From contig JAPXLV010000083.1 of assembly GCA_033809355.1 (NCBI GenBank), positions 1 through 10,516 of the forward strand: a stretch of DNA of 10,516 nucleotides, in the 5' to 3' direction. The notes below the pieces were generated by a model, which did not search any database, was not told the DNA's origin, and saw only the letters and a list, made by a program, of their open reading frames with translations. Each line of letters begins with the position of its first letter. Positions within the stretch are counted from its first letter, which is position 1. A program made the position numbers and the translations under genes. The DNA is from T3Sed10-213 sp012519365 (GTDB taxonomy: Bacteria > Planctomycetota > Phycisphaerae > Sedimentisphaerales > Anaerohalosphaeraceae). Positions 6,213 through 10,516 of this stretch are shown piece by piece.

Positions 6213-7679
6213 TTACGATTCGGCAATTTTCTTTTTGACGGTGCGTCGATCAAGTCCGGCTGCGCGAGCGGTCGCTTCATAGGTTCCGTGAAGGGTGTAG
6301 AGGTGTTTGAGGTAGGCCGAGAGAACGTTTTCTGCAGACGCCGAGCCGATTTGCATTTTTTGGTACAGGGCGTCAAGGCCGTCGGCCTGTTCCAGGCGGT
6401 CGCCTTCATAATCCTCCTTGAGCAGCACCCGCCGAATGCATTGGGCCAGCTCGCGCACATTGCCGGGCCAGTGGTAGCCCTGTCCCAGTCGTTTTTCAAT
6501 GACTTCCAGCACACGGCCGGTCAATTCGGGGATGTCTCTGCCGAGAATGGTTTGAACAAAATGACCAACCAGATGGGACAGTTCATCCGGATTTTGCTGA
6601 ATCCGCTCGGCCAGACTCGGCACGACAATGCAATCTGAACAGAGCCGATAATAAAAGTCATCCCTGAATTTGCCTTCTTTGCGAAGGGCGTTGATAGGGC
6701 GGTTGGTCGCGGCAATGACCCTGCCGCCGAATCGTTTTTTTTCATGGCTACCGACCGGGCTGAAGGTGCGCTCTTCAAGGACCTTGAGCAGCTTGACTTG
6801 GATGGGAATGTCGATTTCACCGATTTCGTCAAGAAAAATTGAGCCATACCGGCCGCACAGACTCAGCAGCCCATCATGGGCACTGACAGCGCCGGTAAAG
6901 GCGCCTTTGGTGTGGCCGAACAACTCCGATTCAATCAGCCCTTCAGGGTATTGCGACAGGTTGATCGCGACAAATGTCCGCGTAAAACTGACGGCAAAGC
7001 GTTTGCGCTGCGGGTCGTAAGGAATGAAGCCGCTTTTGCCGATGGCCGCGGCCGCAGCGCCTTTGCCCGAACCGGTCGGTCCTTCCAGCAGGGTCGAAAA
7101 ATCCTCCATCCGATCCCATAAATACCGCTCATAATGCCGAATGTCCTGCGTAAAGATATTGTTCCACAAGTCCATCCGCAGTTTTCGCATACAGTCGCTG
7201 GGGCCGACCAGCCCCGTATCAATAAAGAAAAAAGCACGGCGGATCTGATAAAATAAGGCAAAGAACCGAGCTGATTCGGTCGAGCTAAAGCCCCGGCGAC
7301 TGAGCGACTCCAGAACTGCATCGGCAAAGGGGACCTCGGGCGGTTCGTCGCCCCAGCGTTGCTGCAGGACAATGAAATCATCAAAATCCCGTGCAAACCG
7401 ATGAAACGTATCGAACAAATAGACATAGGTCATCAACGCGCGATCGGCCGGGTCAAAATTCTGGACTCTAAGCGTCCCGTCCTTATCGAGTTGGATGAGC
7501 CGGCGGCGAATCTGATCAACCGCTCGCGGCACCACCTTTCGCCAGTCTGTCTCACTAAGCATGCCGGCAATTCGTCGATCAATCTCGGCGCGGTGTGTGC
7601 TGAAAGGATTGGTAAACGTCGCATCGGCGACCAACGAAAAAAAATCGCGAAAGGATGGTGTAAGTGTTAGTTTTTCCAT
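6213..7679 (-). CDS. sigma-54-dependent transcriptional activator without receiver domain
   Basis: A 488-residue bacterial enhancer-binding protein that remodels sigma-54 RNA polymerase by ATP hydrolysis. Residues 1-190 form a mostly helical N-terminal domain with no phospho-acceptor receiver or GAF signature that I can see. Its end (RKLRMDLWNNIFTQDIRHY, 165-183) resembles a subclass I recall from planctomycetes and myxobacteria. The AAA+ domain has Walker A GPTGSGKG (200-207), the sigma-54 contact loop GAFTGA (259-264), Walker B IFLDE (281-285), sensor I AATNRP, Arg fingers around FRDDFYYRL, and PGNVREL (405-411). A Fis-type helix-turn-helix ends the protein (464-485). Walker A ends GKG where GKE or GKT/S is usual. 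The start is ATG 7679; the frame is open to 7868 but that would run into fetB. No Shine-Dalgarno is visible and the promoter suggests a leaderless message. Its targets are unknown; one sigma-54-like site lies at 10396-10411. Confidence 0.93.
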   Translation of the reverse strand: MEKLTLTPSFRDFFSLVADATFTNPFSTHRAEIDRRIAGMLSETDWRKVVPRAVDQIRRRLIQLDKDGTLRVQNFDPADRALMTYVYLFDTFHRFARDFDDFIVLQQRWGDEPPEVPFADAVLESLSRRGFSSTESARFFALFYQIRRAFFFIDTGLVGPSDCMRKLRMDLWNNIFTQDIRHYERYLWDRMEDFSTLLEGPTGSGKGAAAAAIGKSGFIPYDPQRKRFAVSFTRTFVAINLSQYPEGLIESELFGHTKGAFTGAVSAHDGLLSLCGRYGSIFLDEIGEIDIPIQVKLLKVLEERTFSPVGSHEKKRFGGRVIAATNRPINALRKEGKFRDDFYYRLCSDCIVVPSLAERIQQNPDELSHLVGHFVQTILGRDIPELTGRVLEVIEKRLGQGYHWPGNVRELAQCIRRVLLKEDYEGDRLEQADGLDALYQKMQIGSASAENVLSAYLKHLYTLHGTYEATARAAGLDRRTVKKKIAES

Positions 7680-7685
7680 ACACAA

Positions 7686-7713
7686 AGTGTACAGTGGCTG
7701 TACAAAATCGCAA
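7686..7713 (-). promoter_or_regulatory. possible promoter and TGTACA tandem site before the sigma-54 activator
   Basis: On the minus strand TTGCGA (7708-7713) and TACACT (7686-7691) are 16 bases apart, putting transcription start at about the A of ATG 7679, that is, a leaderless transcript. Two copies of the palindrome TGTACA (7688-7693 and 7699-7704), 11 bases apart or one helical turn, overlap the -10 and spacer. That is the layout of an operator, perhaps for autoregulation. Confidence 0.4.
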
Positions 7714-7761
7714 GCGTTTTTTCGGGTCTTTATAGCTCCGATAGGTCGTAAGAGTGCCGCA

Positions 7762-8547
7762 TTAGCGGAAAATCGCGGCATTGAGTGTCCCCCACGGCGT
7801 AAATCCGATGCGTCGGCAAAGTTGGATGCCCAGCAAAACCGTAATGGAGGTGCCGGTAAAGATGGCAATCATAATGGCGATTTGGTAAAGAATCGCGGTC
7901 ATCGGTTTTGCCCCCCCGAGAATAACGCCGGTCATCATCCCCGGCAGCGATACCAGTCCCGTGGTTGCAATGGTGGCCAGCGTCGGAGCGATAGCCTCGT
8001 GCAGGGCATGGGTCAGATAGGGCCGCGTCGCCTCAGCCAGTGTGGCCCCATCGGCCAGACGCTGGAAGTAGGCCTTTTCACTTTTACGAATATTCAGAAA
8101 AAACGAGCGAATGCCGATAATATCAGCCCGCAGGCAGTTGCCCAGAATCATCCCCCCAATGGGAATGGCATATTGGGCGTCAAGAAGTTCCGAATGGCCA
8201 AGAATAAAGGCGATAAAGTAAAGCAGGGGAACAGCGACGCCGACAATCAACGCCACAAATAACGGCCCGGCCAACGGCCACAGTCTTAGGCCGCACCCTT
8301 TAAGGATAGACCCATCGGCAACCGCCACCATCACGAGCAGCCACAACAGGTTCAGCCAGGGATTGTTCAGTCGAAAGACCACCTCCAGGTATATCCCGAC
8401 GAACAAAAGTTGCACCGACATCCGAATAATCGACAACGCCGCCTGTCCAAGAATCGAGAGCCTGGCCCACAGCAACACACCAAACGGAATAGCCAGAAGG
8501 CAGTACATCGCGACAATGCCCCATGCGGAGATGGATTCGGTACTCAT
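7762..8547 (-). CDS. fetB: ABC transporter permease, FetB/YbbM family (UPF0014)
   Basis: A 261-residue, very hydrophobic protein, about the size of E. coli FetB (259). It shows the family stretches AIPIGGMILGN, a conserved cytosolic loop FLNIRKSEKAYFQRLADGAT, and SLPGMMTGVILGGAKP followed by AILYQIAIM. About seven membrane spans can be counted. FetAB in E. coli is linked to iron export and oxidative-stress resistance; related proteins may move other metals, so substrate is inferred. The start is ATG 8547, whose ATGA overlaps the fetA stop; six residues of open frame upstream are ignored. It forms one operon with the ATPase and zinc-ribbon genes upstream. Confidence 0.92.
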   Translation of the reverse strand: MSTESISAWGIVAMYCLLAIPFGVLLWARLSILGQAALSIIRMSVQLLFVGIYLEVVFRLNNPWLNLLWLLVMVAVADGSILKGCGLRLWPLAGPLFVALIVGVAVPLLYFIAFILGHSELLDAQYAIPIGGMILGNCLRADIIGIRSFFLNIRKSEKAYFQRLADGATLAEATRPYLTHALHEAIAPTLATIATTGLVSLPGMMTGVILGGAKPMTAILYQIAIMIAIFTGTSITVLLGIQLCRRIGFTPWGTLNAAIFR

Positions 8548-9188
8548 TGGGCATCTCCCTTCCACCCGGAAAGGTCAATCGTCTCATCGGCCAATTCCGC
8601 CAGCGACTTGTCGTGCGAGATAAACAAAACTGTCCAGTCTGAATGGGCATGAAACATCTCGATGAATCGCTGACGACTTTGCTGGTCCATCGCTGAGACC
8701 GGCTCGTCCAGCAAAAAGATTGTGCGGTCAAGCAAAATCGCCAAAATCACCGCCAACCGCTGTTTTTCGCCGCCGGAGAGGGTGCTGATGTCTTTATCCA
8801 ATATCTCGCCGGGCAAAAGATAATATTCCAGCCACCGGTAAAGGCGGTCCCTGTCAAAGCGGATGCCTGCATTGCGGCGATAAACGAAGGGTTCTTGCAG
8901 GCGTGCCAACACGCGGCCTGTTCCCAAATCCGGCTCCTGAGCCAAATAAGCGAGTTTTCGCCGCAATTCCCAAACGCTTTGGGCATTTAATTGCTGTTGA
9001 TCAATGCGGATAACGCCGGAAAAGGTCGGCACAAATCCCATAAAACATTTAAGCAGGGTGCTTTTGCCGCATCCGCTCGGCCCGGCAATGCGCACCCGTC
9101 GGCCGCGTTCGATGTGCAGCGTTAATCCCTTCCACACTATCCTCGAATCAAAGGAAACACTCAAATTATCGGTTTCTATGCACGTCAT
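8544..9188 (-). CDS. fetA: ABC transporter ATP-binding protein, FetA-like
   Basis: A 214-residue ABC ATPase with Walker A GPSGCGKST (36-44), Q-loop Gln84 in YLAQEP, signature LSGGEKQR (137-144), Walker B IFLLDEP (157-163) and the H-loop His192 in SHD. It is short for an ABC ATPase, as FetA is. The pairing with FetB across an ATGA overlap makes the assignment good. Start is ATG 9188, eight bases after the zinc-ribbon stop; the likely ribosome binding sequence GGATAAGAG overlaps that stop codon, so the genes are probably coupled. Confidence 0.9.
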   Translation of the reverse strand: MTCIETDNLSVSFDSRIVWKGLTLHIERGRRVRIAGPSGCGKSTLLKCFMGFVPTFSGVIRIDQQQLNAQSVWELRRKLAYLAQEPDLGTGRVLARLQEPFVYRRNAGIRFDRDRLYRWLEYYLLPGEILDKDISTLSGGEKQRLAVILAILLDRTIFLLDEPVSAMDQQSRQRFIEMFHAHSDWTVLFISHDKSLAELADETIDLSGWKGDAQ

Positions 9189-9196
9189 GTATGCTC

Positions 9197-9397
9197 TTAT
9201 CCATAGACATTGCCTTTTTCATCGACGTACACATCGCATTGAGCCGAACGCAGCAGCGCCAGTGCCTCATGCAGTGCGTCGGTATCCGGCAGCCGAAACA
9301 GTTTGCCGCAGCGCGGACAGTGCGTGCGTCGATCCGCATGGGCGATCGACAATTCAACGGCAATACTGCACGCAGGGCATTTTGTCAACAGTCGCAT
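9197..9397 (-). CDS. zinc-ribbon micro-protein, first gene of the fet operon
   Basis: A 66-residue protein with two CxxC knuckles, CPAC (7-10) and THCPRCGK (27-30), followed by FRLPDTDALHEALALL and a short VYVDEKGNVYG end. The N-terminal half looks like an MJ0042-type zinc finger or ribbon, which probably binds Zn or Fe; no nucleic-acid-binding role can be read from it. ATG 9397 has a strong GAGGT five bases upstream. It stands eight bases before fetA, behind a good promoter, so it is the leading cistron. Its place suggests a small metal-binding accessory or regulator of the transporter, which is inference. Confidence 0.8.
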   Translation of the reverse strand: MRLLTKCPACSIAVELSIAHADRRTHCPRCGKLFRLPDTDALHEALALLRSAQCDVYVDEKGNVYG

Positions 9398-9433
9398 AAT
9401 GACCTCAAATCAGGCGATTTCCATTGAAAAATT

Positions 9434-9462
9434 TTTGTACTTCATACGCCTGTTTCTGACAA
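9434..9462 (-). promoter_or_regulatory. sigma-70-type promoter for the zinc-ribbon/fetA/fetB operon
   Basis: On the minus strand TTGTCA (9457-9462) and TACAAA (9434-9439) lie 17 bases apart. Transcription would start near 9427, leaving a leader of about 30 bases before ATG 9397 that contains the GAGGT ribosome binding site. Confidence 0.6.
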
Positions 9463-9562
9463 GTTAAATTTTTACGGCCGACGCAATTTCACCTTCAGAG
9501 TCATTTTTATCGGAGCAAGCCATAGAGAGCAATGAAAGAAGTTGAGAAGGCTAAAAAGCAGG

Positions 9563-9592
9563 TTGAAATCCACATGTCCCTTGTCATATAAT
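9563..9592 (+). promoter_or_regulatory. strong sigma-70-type promoter for the 82-residue orphan
   Basis: TTGAAA (9563-9568) and a perfect TATAAT (9587-9592) are 18 bases apart. Transcription would start near 9599, right at the first base of the leader hairpin, about 50 bases before ATG 9649. Confidence 0.65.
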
Positions 9593-9599
9593 AAACATA

Positions 9600-9635
9600 C
9601 GAGGAAAACCCCTCGAAAGTAACAATATCGGTTTT
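9600..9635 (+). promoter_or_regulatory. possible H-type RNA pseudoknot in the leader of the 82-residue orphan
   Basis: Stem 1 pairs CGAGG (9600-9604) with CCTCG (9611-9615). The six-base loop AAAACC (9605-9610) is exactly complementary to GGTTTT (9630-9635), and the linker between is A-rich (9616-9629). The last pairing abuts the G-rich ribosome binding stretch (9636-9642), so folding could block translation. Loop 1 would have zero or one base, so one pair of stem 2 may have to open. It does not fit the preQ1 or other classes I can recall. Confidence 0.4.
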
Positions 9636-9648
9636 GGGGGGATTTGTG

Positions 9649-9897
9649 ATGAAAAAATTTGTCGTATCTCATGTTGTGGTGTCCTCGCCCTTGGGGGTGC
9701 CGAAAAGCGTGTGTTTGTCCCTTCGGACTTCTCAAGCCCCATCGGTGCCGCAGGCTCCGGCCTTTGATGCGCCGCAGCCGAGCAAGCAGGAGCCATCGCC
9801 GGCGGCATGCGTCTTGGAAAATCTGATTGACCAGGCGTATGGTTTTTTCACTGAGAATCCGATCAGGGGATCAAAGGTTTTGAATATGGTGATATAA
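9649..9897 (+). CDS. 82-residue orphan protein
   Basis: I do not recognise this protein. It opens with MKKFVVSHVVV, has a Pro/Ala/Gln-rich middle (about 33-56), and ends in CVLENLIDQAYGFFTENPIRG, which looks like a folded helical piece. The N-terminus is only weakly hydrophobic and is not a convincing signal peptide. Support comes from context: a near-consensus promoter, a G-rich ribosome binding sequence six bases before ATG 9649, and a strong terminator 20 bases after the stop. The terminator could however serve only the convergent flgM-like gene. The upstream TTG at 9634 in the same frame is an unlikely start because it overlaps the ribosome binding stretch. Confidence 0.5.
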   Translation: MKKFVVSHVVVSSPLGVPKSVCLSLRTSQAPSVPQAPAFDAPQPSKQEPSPAACVLENLIDQAYGFFTENPIRGSKVLNMVI

Positions 9898-9917
9898 GTG
9901 TGCCGTTTGGCGCAATA

Positions 9918-9958
9918 AAAAAGGTTTTGGATTGTCGCGCCGGATCCAAAACCTTTTT
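9918..9958. terminator. bidirectional intrinsic terminator
   Basis: Perfect 15-bp inverted repeat (9918-9932 and 9944-9958) with an 11-base loop. The outer arms are A5 and T5, so a T tract ends the stem in both directions. It lies 20 bases after the orphan stop (plus) and about 42 bases after the flgM-like stop (minus), and can end both convergent transcripts. Confidence 0.9.
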
Positions 9959-9999
9959 CGTACCCATACTCCGTTACTCTATTTCAGCCATCCGTGGCT

Positions 10000-10269
10000 T
10001 TATATCCCCAAACGTATTATTGTTTCTGCCGCCGATAAGAAGGCCTCTTTTGACTCAAGTCGTCCTTCGGCCAGTGCCTGGCGCGCTTGTTCGACCGCTC
10101 GATGATCGTCTGATTCGACCTTGACCTGCTTGATGAGTCGTTCGACGTCCGTGCTAAACGCTGCCACACCGCCGGATTCTTCGGCAAGGTCTTTTTTATC
10201 GGCTCGTGCGGGAGGATTGGCTCCAGCCGGTTGCGAAGACAGCAAATTGTTATAGGCGTTTATCTGCAT
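10000..10269 (-). CDS. flgM: FlgM-like anti-sigma-28 factor
   Basis: An 89-residue protein from ATG 10269. The N-terminus MQINAYNNLLSSQ resembles the MKIN-type start of FlgM proteins. The middle is polar and probably unstructured. The C-terminal 30 residues, with VEQARQALAEGRLESKEAFLSAAETIIRL, fit the FlgM sigma-28-binding pattern (V..AR.ALA.G......... A..II). FlgM holds back the flagellar sigma factor until the hook is finished and is then exported. ATG 10290 would add seven residues; neither start has a clear Shine-Dalgarno. A sigma-28-like promoter upstream supports the identity, since flgM is often under its own sigma factor. Sequence similarity in so short a protein is weak, so a paralogous regulator is possible. 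Confidence 0.7.
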   Translation of the reverse strand: MQINAYNNLLSSQPAGANPPARADKKDLAEESGGVAAFSTDVERLIKQVKVESDDHRAVEQARQALAEGRLESKEAFLSAAETIIRLGI

Positions 10270-10309
10270 TTTAATATCGGTTGTCCACATTATGTTTTTG
10301 CCAGTGTTA

Positions 10310-10336
10310 TTATCGAGGCTTAACTGAAAATCTTAA
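10310..10336 (-). promoter_or_regulatory. sigma-28 (FliA)-like promoter for the flgM-like gene
   Basis: On the minus strand TTAAGATT (10329-10336) and CTCGATAA (10310-10317) are separated by 11 bases. The FliA consensus is TAAAGTTT-N11-GCCGATAA; each half matches six of eight. Transcription would start near 10302, upstream of both possible starts. Confidence 0.45.
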
Positions 10337-10395
10337 AAAATTATTCAATTTTTTTTTCAACGTTGCAGAGATTATTTCAAGGCATCATATTACTA

Positions 10396-10411
10396 CGGCG
10401 CAAATATTGCT
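10396..10411 (+). promoter_or_regulatory. sigma-54-like -24/-12 element upstream of the partial gene
   Basis: CGGCGCA-N4-TTGCT, matching the TGGCACG-N4-TTGCW consensus at 9 of 12 positions with the invariant GG-N10-GC spacing exact. Transcription would start near 10422, about 54 bases before ATG 10476. A second candidate, GTCGATAA at 10432-10439, matches the sigma-28 -10 at seven of eight but has no good -35. Confidence 0.4.
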
Positions 10412-10442
10412 CAAGAAAACCGGTTGGTAACGTCGATAACTT

Positions 10443-10465
10443 CTTATAAGCATGGTGCTTATAAG
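10443..10465 (+). promoter_or_regulatory. perfect 10-bp palindrome at the ribosome binding site of the partial gene
   Basis: CTTATAAGCA, three bases, then TGCTTATAAG. Each arm also holds the self-palindrome CTTATAAG. The 3' arm runs into the AAGGAG ribosome binding site (10463-10468), sharing AAG. It may be a DNA operator or an RNA hairpin that partly hides the site. Confidence 0.6.
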
Positions 10466-10475
10466 GAGAATCGCT

Positions 10476-10516
10476 ATGGATATTGCACAGATTAAAGGTA
10501 TTGGTAAAGAATTGAA
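10476..10516 (+). CDS. start of an unidentified gene, cut by the window edge
   Basis: ATG 10476 has an ideal AAGGAG seven bases upstream and an open frame to the end (MDIAQIKGIGKEL, then cut). Thirteen residues are too few to name it. It is divergent from the flgM-like gene behind sigma-54- and sigma-28-like elements, so a flagellar or motility role is a reasonable but unproven guess. Confidence 0.7.
   Translation, partial: MDIAQIKGIGKEL

Noticed and set aside
7680..7868. 63-residue N-terminal extension of the sigma-54 activator
   Set aside because: It would overlap the end of fetB by over 100 bases and its composition does not look like coding sequence.
9532..9591. 19-codon open frame (MKEVEKAKK...) starting at 9532, plus strand
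   Set aside because: No good ribosome binding site, and the strong TTGAAA/TATAAT promoter of the next gene lies inside it.
9600..9642. preQ1-I riboswitch
   Set aside because: Size and pseudoknot topology are similar, but the conserved loop C/U bases and the ACUAA-like tail are missing, and the downstream gene does not look like queuosine metabolism or transport.

Overview
The window looks like ordinary chromosome from a Gram-negative-type bacterium with a MEP isoprenoid pathway and probably flagella. My best guess is the PVC group, perhaps a Phycisphaerae-like planctomycete. The reasons are the mix of an ECF sigma factor with a tiny membrane partner, a sigma-54 activator with no receiver domain, a two-CxxC micro-protein ahead of a FetAB-type transporter, and a short FlgM-like protein. 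This is inference from protein style; nothing in the window proves the taxon. I saw no rRNA, tRNA, CRISPR array, insertion sequence or phage gene.

Layout. 142-2167 (minus): ispG, the penultimate MEP enzyme, followed by a small kinase-fold protein with its own promoter. 2168-2443: a divergent promoter region. 2444-3364 (plus): a membrane-anchored alpha/beta hydrolase. 3339-6028 (minus): a four-gene signalling block made of a secreted protein with two copies of a 40-residue module, an ECF sigma factor, an 87-residue single-span protein, and a membrane-anchored Spy/CnrX-like protein. The last three genes are joined by ATGA stop/start overlaps. 6213-7679 (minus): a sigma-54 activator with a long N-terminal domain of unknown role. 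7762-9397 (minus): a compact operon of a zinc-ribbon micro-protein, a FetA-like ATPase and a FetB-like permease. 9649-9897 (plus): an 82-residue orphan with a strong promoter and a possible pseudoknot in its leader. 9918-9958: a two-way terminator. 10000-10269 (minus): a FlgM-like anti-sigma-28 protein. 10476 to the end (plus): the start of an unidentified gene.

How the genes may work together. The sigma / small membrane protein / LTPEQR protein operon resembles the CnrH-CnrY-CnrX metal-sensing arrangement. The secreted protein just upstream carries a related TPxxR repeat, so it may belong to the same envelope response. At the right end, FlgM has a sigma-28-like promoter, and the divergent gene has a sigma-54-like -24/-12 element and a perfect 10-bp palindrome at its ribosome binding site, which suggests a flagellar control junction. 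A nine-G tract near the 3' end of the Spy/CnrX-like gene probably hides a frameshift. The alternative frame gives a more natural tail and removes the overlap with the convergent hydrolase.
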